A stretch of 8,772 nucleotides of DNA from Trebonia sp. (GCA_030038035.1 JASHPP010000193.1:1-8772), one strand, 5' to 3'. Positions 1 to 6,677 are shown, counted from the stretch's first letter. Numbers and translations: made by a program. The notes: generated by a model not told the origin, from the letters alone.

Positions 1-543
1 CTGCTAATACCAGCCGACTTTGCCGTGCACATCTACGACACGCTGGTCGAGGCGGGCGCCGAATTCGGACTGCTCCACGCGGGCTACCACGCTCTCAACT
101 CCTTGCGGCTCGAGAAGGCCTACCGGAGCTGGGGCCATGACATCGCCAGGAGGGACACGCCGCTAGAAGCGGGACTTGGCTTCGCGATCGCGTGGGAGAA
201 GTCCGGCGGTTTCATTGGACGAGAAGAGCTAGCGAGGCAGCGAGAGCGCGGACCAGCGCGACGTCTCGTTCAATTTGCCATAGAAGACCCGGACGCGCTT
301 GCCTACCACGACGAGCCAATCTACCGAGACGGCGTTCTCGTAGGCCAGCTGTGTTCCGCGGCCTATGGCCACACGCTCGGCCGCACCGTCGGCCTCGGCT
401 ACGTCACCGCCCCAGCATCGGGAACCGGACCGGCATGGTACACCGCAGGAGCATACGAGATCGAGATAGCAACCGAGCGAATACCCGCGCGTGCATCATT
501 GCGCCCGATGTACGACCCCGCATCGGAGCGGCCACGGGGCTAG
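1..543 (+). CDS. Sarcosine/dimethylglycine dehydrogenase-like oxidoreductase, C-terminal GcvT-type domain (5'-truncated)
   Basis: The frame is open from the first base of the window to a TAG at 541-543, so this is the last 180 residues of a larger protein; a GTG at 25 lies inside the domain and is not the true start. The visible part matches the aminomethyltransferase-like (GcvT) C-terminal region of FAD-dependent dimethylglycine/sarcosine dehydrogenases. Seen are the segment ALNSLRLEKAYRSWGHDI, then TPLEAGLGFAIAW, the FIGREEL motif, and a barrel-like end with VGQLCSAAYGHTLGRTVGLGYV. In this family the region binds tetrahydrofolate and takes up the one-carbon unit released when N-methyl groups of glycine derivatives are oxidised. 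The FAD domain is outside the window, so the substrate cannot be named, and a stand-alone GcvT paralogue is possible. A hairpin follows the stop at once, suggesting that transcription ends here. Confidence 0.85.
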   Translation: MLIPADFAVHIYDTLVEAGAEFGLLHAGYHALNSLRLEKAYRSWGHDIARRDTPLEAGLGFAIAWEKSGGFIGREELARQRERGPARRLVQFAIEDPDALAYHDEPIYRDGVLVGQLCSAAYGHTLGRTVGLGYVTAPASGTGPAWYTAGAYEIEIATERIPARASLRPMYDPASERPRG

Positions 544-837
544 ATCTTCAAGACCCGCGCAGTCTTTGAAGTCACCGATTGCGCCATCCGGTAGCAGCCC
601 GCCCTCCGGGGTAGACATGCAGCGAGCGCCCGGCCGCAAGGGACCGGACGGAGGTCTCGTCAATCCGGCCGACGTCGGAGAAGCCCGGTCCAACTCGATC
701 ATCTCAATCGTGCGTTCTCCGGGCTCGCGGCACCCTTGGTGGGGCCTTGGCGCCACTTCGGCCGACGATCCAGCGGCAGTGGAGCCGGTCCAAGATCGAC
801 CGGAAAACCGGTGTGGCGGCTGCGGCCCGGTGGTGGC
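544..837. other. Intergenic stretch without a recognisable gene
   Basis: Open frames cross this stretch on both strands, but none has a convincing ribosome-binding site or a recognisable domain. Apart from the hairpin after the first gene, only a small 5-bp stem with an AAAA loop (ACCGG/CCGGT, around 800-813) was noticed. Confidence 0.4.
546..571 (+). terminator. Hairpin after the oxidoreductase gene
   Basis: CTTCAAGAC (546-554) can pair with GTCTTTGAAG (562-571), with one bulged T and a 7-base loop. It starts 3 bases after the stop codon. There is no T-tract, as is common for actinobacterial terminators. The placement makes a terminator likely, but the stem is short. Confidence 0.5.
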
Positions 838-1151
838 ACCAATCTCGGGAAGTTAAGGGGCTGTGTCGCCGCTCCGCTCCCTCGGGTGCATGTCACCTGG
901 TCAGCTGATGTGCGTGTGAGCAGTGCGGCAAGGGCGTGGCAGGCTGGCCGGGGCCCGGGCGGCTGTCCGGCGGGCGTCTCAGATAGTGGGACGGCGTTGG
1001 GAACTTAGGACCCGGGCCGCAGCTTTATTGCCCGTTTTATACCGATTTCCGGATGCCGCTCGGGTCCTATCTTGGGCAGCGCCCGCGGACCGCGCCCGGT
1101 ATGGGTGGTTTGTCCGCTGGCAGGCTGGGCGGCTTAAGTTCCTGGCATTGC
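838..1151 (+). mobile_element. MITE-like dispersed element, copy A
   Basis: This stretch is related to 7015-7358 read on the other strand. The two share an uninterrupted 27-bp block (878-904 here), two small hairpins (956-969 and 976-992) and right-hand blocks such as GGGTCC at 1064-1069 and GGGCGGC near 1127. The ends are imperfect inverted repeats: CCAATCTCGGGAAGTTAAG at 839-857 against the reverse complement of the right end near 1133-1151, which reads GCAATGCCAGGAACTTAAG. No transposase is encoded and the frames crossing it look non-coding. This fits a non-autonomous, MITE-like element. No clear target-site duplication was seen. The parent transposon family is unknown to me. The exact ends are by eye and may move by several bases. 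Confidence 0.6.
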
Positions 1152-1287
1152 AACCCTATTGGCGGCGTGGCCCCCACCGCTAAAGACGCCGCGAACCGCA
1201 GCGGCGGTCGCACGGGCCGCAGCGCCGGACCGCGCCCCGCCGCCCGGCCGCGACGAGCCGCCTTCCCCGCGCGACCCGGTTCCGCCT

Positions 1288-1329
1288 GGCGGACAGCAAC
1301 CGGCGGACAGCAACCCGCGGACAGAAATT
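1288..1329. repeat. 14-bp tandem repeat, about 2.6 copies
   Basis: GGCGGACAGCAACC occurs at 1288-1301 and again, identically, at 1302-1315. A third diverged copy, CGCGGACAGAAATT, lies at 1316-1329. It is a short minisatellite in non-coding DNA just after element A. Confidence 0.75.
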
Positions 1330-1749
1330 GGCCACTGCCCGCCCCGCGCATAAAGACATACGCCGTTCTCGACAGTCGGCATAAGTAGAACGCAGTCACA
1401 CTGGTACCGTGAGCTTAGGCTCTGGAGCGGACGGATGTTCGGTGCGACGAAACTACCTGCAGGAATTAGCGGACCGGTCTGTGATGGAAGCGCTGCGGTG
1501 GGTAAAATGTCCGACCAAGACAGAGCCCGCGCGAAACATCCTTGATTATGGAAAAAACAGCCGATACATCCCATAAAGCGCATATGTCATGCGGCATGCG
1601 CCGCACGGCGCGCTCGGCGCATGAAGTGCGCGGATGGCTGGCAGCGTCGCCGGCCGGGTGCGACGCCGAAACACGGCGGGCGGAAGCCGACGACGACAGC
1701 GGGTGCAATGCCGCGGGCAGACCCGGCGGGCCTCGCCCGCTCGCCCAGG

Positions 1750-1866
1750 TTACGGGGGCTGCTGAGATTACGAGGATTGCTGAGACTACAACGGCCGCGA
1801 GGGCCGCCGGAGCCGCAACGGCCGCGAGGGCCGCCGGGGCCGCGAGGGCCGCCGGGCCAGCGGAGA
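1750..1866. repeat. 9-bp minisatellite, about 13 degenerate units
   Basis: The stretch divides into 9-base units from TTACGGGGG at 1750 through CTGCTGAGA, TTACGAGGA, TTGCTGAGA and CTACAACGG to a core alternating CCGCGAGGG with CCGCCGGGG-like units, ending with CAGCGGAGA at 1858-1866. CCGCGAGGG occurs three times exactly (1795-1803, 1822-1830, 1840-1848). Because 9 is a multiple of 3, every frame through it stays open and yields tripeptide-periodic sequences (Ala-rich on plus, collagen-like Gly-Pro-Arg on minus). I regard these as by-products of the DNA repeat, not as protein genes. Confidence 0.75.
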
Positions 1867-1984
1867 CTAGGCCGAGCGTGGTTTCCGCCCCACGCATGCG
1901 GGAATGTGCCGTTACGCCAGCATGTCAGCGTTGCGTCCCTGCGTGTATGGTTGACCCGTCGGCGCGGCGCGAGACGGGTGCGCG

Positions 1985-2036
1985 GCGTCCTGGCTGCCGG
2001 ACGCGACTGACTCGCGGGAGCGGCGTCCGGCTCCCG
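1985..2036. other. Overlapping alternative hairpins in GC-rich intergenic DNA
   Basis: Three stems compete for the same bases. GCGTCC (1985-1990) pairs with GGACGC (1999-2004). GCCGGACGC (1996-2004) pairs with GCGTCCGGC (2023-2031), 9 bp perfect. CGGGAGC (2015-2021) pairs with GCTCCCG (2030-2036). The first and second stems exclude each other, as do the second and third. This resembles an attenuator layout, but there is no T-tract and no gene directly downstream, and GC-rich DNA gives such pairings by chance. Confidence 0.3.
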
Positions 2037-2215
2037 GTACGGGGAACACGGCGGGACGGGCGGCGAGGTGCCCGCGCAGCGCACTGCCACGAACTCGGAA
2101 ATAGACAGGGGGCATATGGTGCGGCAAACGGGACAGCCATTCAGCGGGCGCCCCGGATTTCGCGGCTATCACTGTGCGAGAGCCTGAGTAACGTCCAGGA
2201 CCTGCTTGCGGCTAC

Positions 2216-2270
2216 GTCGAGTAATCAGTCGAGTGTGTACAGTAATATATTTAGATTTGTGATGACATAA
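2216..2270 (+). promoter_or_regulatory. AT-rich promoter-like stretch upstream of mihF
   Basis: A marked AT-rich island breaks the GC-rich background. It begins with a direct repeat GTCGAGT at 2216-2222 and 2228-2234 (12-bp period). The second copy provides TCGAGT (2229-2234), which with 17 bases of spacing precedes TAGATT (2252-2257), a reasonable -35/-10 pair for the vegetative sigma factor. TAATAT and TATATT nearby are alternative -10 hexamers. The start of mihF would lie about 100 bases downstream. This is a prediction only. Confidence 0.4.
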
Positions 2271-2360
2271 ACGGAGGTTCGCGTTGCCGAAAGGGTGCTT
2301 GACTCGCTAGTTTCCCCTCCCGTCCAACCTTTTTCACGACGAAACCCGAGGTGACCCCGA

Positions 2361-2681
2361 GTGGCTCTTCCTCCCCTTACTCCCCAACAGCGCGCCGACG
2401 CCTTGCAGAAGGCTGCGATAGCGCGCAAGGAACGCGCCGAGGTGAAGAATCGCCTCAAGCGCGGCGCGACGACCCTGTCCGAGGTCATCAAAGACGGGTC
2501 TACCGACGACGTCATTGGCAAGATGAAGGTCTCGGCCCTGCTCGAGTCGCTGCCAGGTGTCGGCAAGGTCCGCGCGAAGCAGATCATGGAGCGGCTCGGC
2601 ATCGCCGAATCCCGCCGGGTGCGCGGCCTCGGAGCGAACCAGCGGGCGGCCCTCGAGCAGGAGTTCGGTGCCGATATCTGA
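2361..2681 (+). CDS. mihF: Integration host factor, actinobacterial type (mIHF/sIHF)
   Basis: Small basic nucleoid-associated protein of 106 residues, close to the usual length of Streptomyces sIHF. It binds DNA without strong sequence preference, shapes the nucleoid and affects replication, recombination and gene expression; in mycobacteria it is essential. The start GTG at 2361 gives the family-typical N-terminus [11 protein letters not shown] and is set by GAGGTGA at 2348-2354, six bases upstream. The N-terminal half (about 1-45) is a charged helix ([13 protein letters not shown]). It is followed by [16 protein letters not shown] and the helix-hairpin-helix-like element [17 protein letters not shown] (64-80), then the conserved [12 protein letters not shown] (83-94). 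It is unrelated in sequence to enterobacterial IHF. It heads the gmk-rpoZ-coaBC run and is probably co-transcribed with gmk, 44 bases downstream. Confidence 0.97.
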   Translation: MALPPLTPQQRADALQKAAIARKERAEVKNRLKRGATTLSEVIKDGSTDDVIGKMKVSALLESLPGVGKVRAKQIMERLGIAESRRVRGLGANQRAALEQEFGADI

Positions 2682-2725
2682 ACCTGGCAGTCGGCGCCGC
2701 ACGCGGTCGGCACGGGCGCGAGGGC

Positions 2726-3370
2726 ATGGCTGTCCCGCCCGGCGGTAAAGAGCGCGAGGCGGTAGCCGCAAGGGGAGCCGCGCCCGTCGGCGTCGGCGCG
2801 CCCGCGGCGCGGAGGAATTCACGACTGACTGTGCTCTCCGGACCCTCCGGGGTCGGGAAGAGCACAGTCGTCGCGGAACTTCGCCGCCGCAGCCCGGAGA
2901 TCTGGATTTCTGTTTCCGTCACTACGCGAAGCCCGCGGCCGGGAGAAGTGGACGGGCGGGAATATCATTTTGTGGATGACCGCGAGTTTGACCGCATGGC
3001 GGCGGCCGGAGAGCTTTTGGAGTGGGCCGAGTTCGCGGGCAACAAATACGGCACCCCACGGGAACCGGTGCGGCGGCAGCTTGAGCACGGCGTGCCGACG
3101 CTGCTGGAGATCGACATAGCGGGCGCCCGGCAGGTCCGCCAGGCGGTCAAGGGCGACGCCCTGTTCGTGTTCCTTAAGCCCCCGTCCTGGGCGGAACTGG
3201 TGCGCAGGCTGACCGCCCGCGGTACCGAGCCACCCGAGGTCGTGGAGCGGCGCCTGGCGGTAGCACGGGAAGAACTCGCCGCGGCCAGCGAGTTCGACGT
3301 GACGCTGGTGAACACTTCCGTCCAGGAGGTCTGCCGGCAGATGGTAACGTTGATTAACAGCGATCAATGA
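2726..3370 (+). CDS. gmk: Guanylate kinase
   Basis: Cytosolic enzyme that phosphorylates GMP to GDP with ATP, needed for GTP/dGTP supply and recycling of cyclic GMP-type nucleotides. From ATG 2726 the protein has 214 residues, near the family norm with a short disordered N-terminal extension (1-32), as in other actinobacteria. The P-loop GPSGVGKST is at 39-47. The GMP-binding part follows with [18 protein letters not shown] (66-83) and [14 protein letters not shown] (99-112); [12 protein letters not shown] (127-138) and the lid [13 protein letters not shown] (160-172) complete the fold. The frame is open farther upstream across mihF, but no start codon lies between mihF and ATG 2726. A Shine-Dalgarno-like GGAGG at 2811-2815 lies inside the gene and has no start codon at proper spacing. 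The site before ATG 2726 is weak, so translation may depend on mihF. Confidence 0.96.
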   Translation: MAVPPGGKEREAVAARGAAPVGVGAPAARRNSRLTVLSGPSGVGKSTVVAELRRRSPEIWISVSVTTRSPRPGEVDGREYHFVDDREFDRMAAAGELLEWAEFAGNKYGTPREPVRRQLEHGVPTLLEIDIAGARQVRQAVKGDALFVFLKPPSWAELVRRLTARGTEPPEVVERRLAVAREELAAASEFDVTLVNTSVQEVCRQMVTLINSDQ

Positions 3371-3382
3371 GGAAGGCCTAAC

Positions 3383-3643
3383 GTGGCAGGGACCCCGTCC
3401 GCAGACGGCATCATCAACCCGCCGATCGACGAGCTCTTGGATGTCGTGGACAGCAAGTACCAGCTCGTGATCATGGCGGCTAAGCGGGCGCGCCAGATCA
3501 ACGCCTACTACTCGCAGCTCGGCGAGGGCCTGCTTGAGTACGTCGGCCCGCTGGTTGAGACGCGCGTCCAGGAGAAGCCGCTGTCCATCGCCCTGCGCGA
3601 GACCCGCGAGCGGCTCCTCAAGGTGGAGTCCGCGGAAGCCTGA
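3383..3643 (+). CDS. rpoZ: DNA-directed RNA polymerase omega subunit
   Basis: Small subunit of RNA polymerase that wraps the C-terminal part of beta-prime, helping core assembly and stability. The product has 86 residues, the usual size for an actinobacterial omega. Diagnostic sequence is [21 protein letters not shown] (10-30), the conserved helix [12 protein letters not shown] (32-43) and [15 protein letters not shown] with [10 protein letters not shown] farther on. The GTG start at 3383 is preceded by GAGGAAGG (3369-3376) at 6 bases, a strong site that overlaps the gmk stop codon. The 12-base gap to gmk argues for one transcript and possible translational coupling. The gmk-rpoZ pairing is widely conserved in bacteria. 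Confidence 0.97.
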   Translation: MAGTPSADGIINPPIDELLDVVDSKYQLVIMAAKRARQINAYYSQLGEGLLEYVGPLVETRVQEKPLSIALRETRERLLKVESAEA

Positions 3644-3685
3644 GGCGCGGCGTCCCGGCCTCCCGGCCGCCCAGGCACGGCCGAC

Positions 3686-6211
3686 ATGGCGCGAGTCATC
3701 CTTGGCGTCGGCGCGGGAATCGCCGCGTACAAAGCATGCGAGCTGCTGCGCCTGCTGAAGGAAGCCGGCCACCGGGTGCGCGTCGTTCCCACCCCGGACG
3801 CGCTCCGCTTCGTTGGCGAGCCGACGTGGGCGGCGCTGTCGGGCGAGCCGGTGACCACCGAGGCGTGGTCTGACGTGTCCGAGGTGCCGCACGTCCGGCT
3901 GGGGCAGACAGCGGATCTGGTCCTCGTGGCGCCCGCGACCGCGGACCTGCTCGCCCGCGCCGCCGTCGGCATGGCGTCGGACCTGCTCACCGCGACGCTG
4001 CTGACCGCGCGCTGCCCGGTCGCCTACGCGCCCGCGATGCACACCGAGATGTGGGAGCACCCGGCCACCCAGCACAACGTGGCCACCTTGCGCGAGCGCG
4101 GCGCCATCGTCATCGATCCCGCCGTCGGCCGGCTGACCGGCCCGGACACGGGCAAGGGACGGCTGCCCGAACCAAGCGAACTGTTCGCGCTGGCGGAATC
4201 AATTCTTTCCTCCCGAACGGACAGTGGCGCCTCCCCAGCCTCCGCTCAGGCGCGGAACGGCGCGCAGCCGGCCCGCGAGCAGGCCCTGGCTGGCCGCAGG
4301 GTCCTGATCTCCGCGGGCGGAACGCGCGAGGAACTCGACCCGGTCCGATTCCTCGGGAACTGGTCCACGGGCAGGCAGGGCTACGCCTTCGCCCGGTCGG
4401 CGATCGCCCGCGGCGCGGACGTGATCCTAGTCGCCGCGAACGTGGAACTCGCCGACCCCGCCGGGGTGGAGGTCATCCGGGTGGTGTCGGCGCGCGACAT
4501 GCACGCCGCGATGCTCGCCGAGGCCGCGGCGGCCGACGCGATCGTGATGACCGCCGCGGTCGCCGACTTCCGCCCGGTGACTCGCAGCGATTCGAAGATC
4601 AAGAAGGACGGCCGGGTACCTGACCCCATCGCGCTCACCGAGAACCCGGACATTCTGGCCGACCTGTCAGCCCGCCGCGCGGCGTACGGCCCGGCGAACC
4701 AGGTGGTGGTCGGATTCGCGGCCGAGACCGACCCAGACATGAACGCCGCGCAGGCGAAGCTGGCCCGCAAGGGATGCGACCTGCTCGTGGTCAACCCAGT
4801 GGGAAACGGGCGCGGCTTCGGCAGCGGCGACAACGAGGCCATCGTGCTCGGCGCGGACGGGACGCAGACGCCCGTACCACGGCGGTCCAAGGACGCGCTC
4901 GCCGATATTGTGCTCACGCTTGTAGCGGCGCGCCTGAAGTTAGTGAGCTGCCACATTGACGACTCCTTCCGGCTAGACTCGGCGGGTCGCGACTTATGGA
5001 TGGAGACGAACGTGGCCCGTCGGCTGTTTACCTCGGAATCGGTTACGGAAGGTCATCCCGACAAGATGGCCGACCAGATCAGTGATGCCGTCCTCGACGC
5101 GATGATCAAGGACGATCCCGACAGCCGGGTGGCGGTGGAGACGCTGGTCACCACGGGGCAGGTCCACGTGGCGGGTGAGGTCACCACCAAGACATACGTG
5201 GATATACCCGGCATAATACGCGAGAAGATCCTGCAGATCGGATACGACTCCTCGGCCAAGGGGTTCGACGGGGCGTCGTGCGGCGTGTCCGTCTCGATCG
5301 GCTCGCAGTCCCCCGACATCGCCCAGGGGGTGTCTGACGCGTTCGAGTACCGCGAGGGCGAGGGCACCGACGACCACGACAGGCAGGGCGCCGGCGACCA
5401 GGGCCTGATGTTCGGGTACGCCTGCAGGGAAACTCCCGAGCTGATGCCGCTGCCGATCATGATGGCGCACAAGCTCGCCAGGCAGCTCGCGCAGGTGCGC
5501 CGTTCCGGCACGGTCCCCTACCTGCGTCCCGACGGCAAGACGCAGGTGACCGTCGAGTACGCGGGGGATCGGGGGGTTCCGGTCAGGCTGGACACGGTTG
5601 TCGTTTCCACGCAGCACGCGCCGGACATCAACCTGAAGGAACTGCTCGCCCCGGACGTCAAGGACTACGTCGTGGAGCCGGTGATCGCCGGCTTCGACAT
5701 CGACACGACCGGGTACCGGCTGCTCGTCAACCCGACCGGGCGGTTTGAGACCGGAGGCCCGATGGGCGACGCCGGCCTGACCGGACGCAAGATCATCATC
5801 GACACCTATGGCGGCATGGCCCGTCATGGCGGCGGGGCGTTCTCCGGCAAGGATCCCTCGAAGGTGGACCGCAGCGCCGCGTACGCGATGCGCTGGGTCG
5901 CCAAGAACGTGGTGGCGGCGGGCCTGGCCGACCGGTGCGAGGTGCAGGTCGCGTACGCCATCGGCAAGGCGAAGCCGGTCGGCCTGTTCGTGGAGTGCTT
6001 CGGCACCGAGCACCTGCCGGTGGAGCGGATCCAGGACGCCATCACGGAGGTGTTCGACCTGCGGCCGCGGGCGATCATCGCCAGCCTCGACCTGCTGCGT
6101 CCGATCTACTCGCAGACGGCGGCCTACGGCCACTTCGGCCGAACCGATCCGGACTTCTCCTGGGAGCGAACAGACCGGGCCGATCAGCTGCGAGCCGCGG
6201 CCGGCCTCTAG
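3686..6211 (+). CDS. coaBC: CoaBC (phosphopantothenoylcysteine decarboxylase/synthetase) in one open frame with MetK
   Basis: This frame encodes 841 residues, but residues 1-418 alone form a complete CoaBC. CoaC (about 1-175) is the FMN-dependent decarboxylase: [18 protein letters not shown] at 7-24, the catalytic-type histidine H69 in [28 protein letters not shown], and [10 protein letters not shown] (116-125), the actinobacterial form of the PxMNxxMW motif. [13 protein letters not shown] replaces the cysteine-bearing clamp of the E. coli enzyme, as in other actinobacteria. CoaB (about 202-418) is the phosphopantothenate-cysteine ligase: [31 protein letters not shown] and the lysines of KIKK (304-307). 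Together they turn 4'-phosphopantothenate into 4'-phosphopantetheine for coenzyme A. No stop follows. A 20-residue stretch of non-conserved sequence (419-438) leads straight into MetK. The start ATG 3686, 42 bases after rpoZ, gives the normal N-terminus. Whether an 841-residue fusion is made, or the joining reflects an indel or sequence error near 4940, is open. Confidence 0.9.
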   Translation: MARVILGVGAGIAAYKACELLRLLKEAGHRVRVVPTPDALRFVGEPTWAALSGEPVTTEAWSDVSEVPHVRLGQTADLVLVAPATADLLARAAVGMASDLLTATLLTARCPVAYAPAMHTEMWEHPATQHNVATLRERGAIVIDPAVGRLTGPDTGKGRLPEPSELFALAESILSSRTDSGASPASAQARNGAQPAREQALAGRRVLISAGGTREELDPVRFLGNWSTGRQGYAFARSAIARGADVILVAANVELADPAGVEVIRVVSARDMHAAMLAEAAAADAIVMTAAVADFRPVTRSDSKIKKDGRVPDPIALTENPDILADLSARRAAYGPANQVVVGFAAETDPDMNAAQAKLARKGCDLLVVNPVGNGRGFGSGDNEAIVLGADGTQTPVPRRSKDALADIVLTLVAARLKLVSCHIDDSFRLDSAGRDLWMETNVARRLFTSESVTEGHPDKMADQISDAVLDAMIKDDPDSRVAVETLVTTGQVHVAGEVTTKTYVDIPGIIREKILQIGYDSSAKGFDGASCGVSVSIGSQSPDIAQGVSDAFEYREGEGTDDHDRQGAGDQGLMFGYACRETPELMPLPIMMAHKLARQLAQVRRSGTVPYLRPDGKTQVTVEYAGDRGVPVRLDTVVVSTQHAPDINLKELLAPDVKDYVVEPVIAGFDIDTTGYRLLVNPTGRFETGGPMGDAGLTGRKIIIDTYGGMARHGGGAFSGKDPSKVDRSAAYAMRWVAKNVVAAGLADRCEVQVAYAIGKAKPVGLFVECFGTEHLPVERIQDAITEVFDLRPRAIIASLDLLRPIYSQTAAYGHFGRTDPDFSWERTDRADQLRAAAGL
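4956..4979 (+). promoter_or_regulatory. Candidate metK promoter inside the CoaBC-MetK junction
   Basis: TAGACT at 4974-4979 is a common actinomycete -10 hexamer and would start transcription near 4986, about 25 bases before GTG 5012. TTGACG at 4956-4961 resembles a -35, but the 12-base spacing is too short for the usual arrangement, so only the -10 is credible. Its presence suggests that this stretch was once an ordinary intergenic region. Confidence 0.35.
5012..6211 (+). CDS. metK: S-adenosylmethionine synthetase (methionine adenosyltransferase)
   Basis: Makes S-adenosylmethionine from methionine and ATP, releasing phosphate and diphosphate; a cytosolic tetramer supplying methylation, polyamine and antibiotic pathways. 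From GTG 5012 the protein has 399 residues, the family norm, and starts with [17 protein letters not shown]. The signatures are complete: HPD at 15-17, [11 protein letters not shown] (126-136), the P-loop-like [16 protein letters not shown] (273-288), and the ending [20 protein letters not shown] 5012 is preferred because GGAGA lies at 5002-5006 and it fits actinobacterial homologues; ATG 5000 is an in-frame alternative adding four residues. The start lies inside the same open frame as coaBC, so the annotation depends on internal initiation. A possible -10 (TAGACT, 4974-4979) just upstream suggests its own promoter. In S-adenosylmethionine synthetases the catalytic site lies between subunits, so a fused CoaBC would have to be tolerated in the tetramer. 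Confidence 0.96.
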   Translation: MARRLFTSESVTEGHPDKMADQISDAVLDAMIKDDPDSRVAVETLVTTGQVHVAGEVTTKTYVDIPGIIREKILQIGYDSSAKGFDGASCGVSVSIGSQSPDIAQGVSDAFEYREGEGTDDHDRQGAGDQGLMFGYACRETPELMPLPIMMAHKLARQLAQVRRSGTVPYLRPDGKTQVTVEYAGDRGVPVRLDTVVVSTQHAPDINLKELLAPDVKDYVVEPVIAGFDIDTTGYRLLVNPTGRFETGGPMGDAGLTGRKIIIDTYGGMARHGGGAFSGKDPSKVDRSAAYAMRWVAKNVVAAGLADRCEVQVAYAIGKAKPVGLFVECFGTEHLPVERIQDAITEVFDLRPRAIIASLDLLRPIYSQTAAYGHFGRTDPDFSWERTDRADQLRAAAGL

Positions 6212-6249
6212 GGGGCGCCGGCCACAGCGGCCCGCGTTAGCCCGTGCCA

Positions 6250-6272
6250 CGCGGCGGCGAGCCTTAGCCGCG
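6250..6272 (+). terminator. Possible weak terminator after metK
   Basis: CGCGGC (6250-6255) pairs with GCCGCG (6267-6272) around an 11-base loop, 38 bases after the metK stop. The stem is only 6 bp and no T-tract follows, so this is tentative. Confidence 0.3.
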
Positions 6273-6276
6273 ATAC

Positions 6277-6306
6277 CTGACGATTTCGATTACGGACAGA
6301 TATGAT
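6277..6306 (+). promoter_or_regulatory. Candidate vegetative promoter downstream of metK
   Basis: CTGACG at 6277-6282 and TATGAT at 6301-6306 are separated by 18 bases, close to the TTGACA/TATAAT-type consensus of the main sigma factor. It lies in a small AT-rich stretch. It would transcribe toward the DUF397 gene with a leader of about 365 bases. Short frames in the leader (for example from GTG 6339) show no recognisable protein. Confidence 0.4.
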
Positions 6307-6502
6307 TCCCTTACGCCCTGTCGTGATCAAGAGTAGGCGTGAGTGGCATGTGTTGTGCCGCTGTTTCGGGGAAGTCGGCAGCAGGAGAAAGCGGGTACCG
6401 CTGTCTCCGGTCAGGACCTGCGGTGATCGCGCAGTGTCCGCGATGCCCGGTGCGCACGTACCCGCAACCAATGGCCGTGCAAATGCGTCATGCGTATGAG
6501 AG

Positions 6503-6551
6503 TGCGAAATCCCTTGCGGATGCACGTGCATGCGATAAGCTCGATTTCGCA
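6503..6551 (+). promoter_or_regulatory. Nested palindrome, operator-like, over a possible promoter upstream of DUF397
   Basis: Perfect 12-bp palindrome ATGCACGTGCAT (6520-6531) lies inside a second inverted repeat, TGCGAAATC (6503-6511) with GATTTCGCA (6543-6551). Both have nearly the same centre (6525.5 and 6527). TTGCGG (6514-6519) and TAAGCT (6536-6541), 16 bases apart, could be -35 and -10 hexamers, with the inner palindrome filling the spacer. That is the layout of a repressor-controlled promoter. Two ATGCGT repeats lie just upstream (6483-6488 and 6490-6495). The cognate regulator is not in the window. Confidence 0.45.
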
Positions 6552-6677
6552 AGTTCGGGGAGCACAGGAGATCGATAGGAGCTAGCTGCGACCGGCGGCT
6601 GGCGCCAGCGCGCTGGGGCCGTGGGCAGCGGGTGCTGGGTCAACGGACCGAGTCAACGCGTCAGGAGACAAGAAACG

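Larger units (their letters stand above)
1152..2350. other. Long intergenic region before mihF, no supported gene
   Basis: About 1.2 kb separates element A from mihF. All long frames here lack a good ribosome-binding site, conserved motifs or a plausible protein composition, and several are open only because they cross GC-rich repeats. The stretch holds the 14-bp and 9-bp tandem repeats, a 6-bp-stem hairpin at 1590-1605 (TGCGGC-ATGC-GCCGCA), the competing hairpins near 2000, and an AT-rich end before mihF. In relatives pyrimidine genes often sit just upstream of mihF; none is visible here. Confidence 0.5.

Noticed and set aside
1542..2270. 242-codon plus-strand frame and its minus-strand counterpart
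   Set aside because: Open because of the 9-bp repeat and GC bias; no ribosome-binding site and no recognisable domain.
2351..2725. Upstream extension of the gmk frame to GTG 2351
   Set aside because: It would overlap all of mihF in another frame; ATG 2726 gives the normal length.
2819..4075. 418-codon minus-strand frame across gmk, rpoZ and coaBC
   Set aside because: Lies opposite three well-recognised genes; His/Arg/Leu-rich composition typical of a shadow frame.
4937..4951. GAAGTTAGTGAGCTG in the CoaBC-MetK junction resembles the start of element A (GAAGTTAAGGGGCTG)
   Set aside because: Only about 15 bases long, with no neighbouring similarity and no second end; most likely chance.
4994..6250. 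418-codon open frame on the minus strand opposite metK
   Set aside because: It is the antisense shadow of a clear MetK with all signatures. High GC keeps the opposite frame open. No domain or start signal.
6339..6578. 79-codon frame between metK and DUF397, Cys-rich start
   Set aside because: No properly spaced ribosome-binding site, no family resemblance, and it runs through the nested palindrome. It could not be shown to be a lost regulator.
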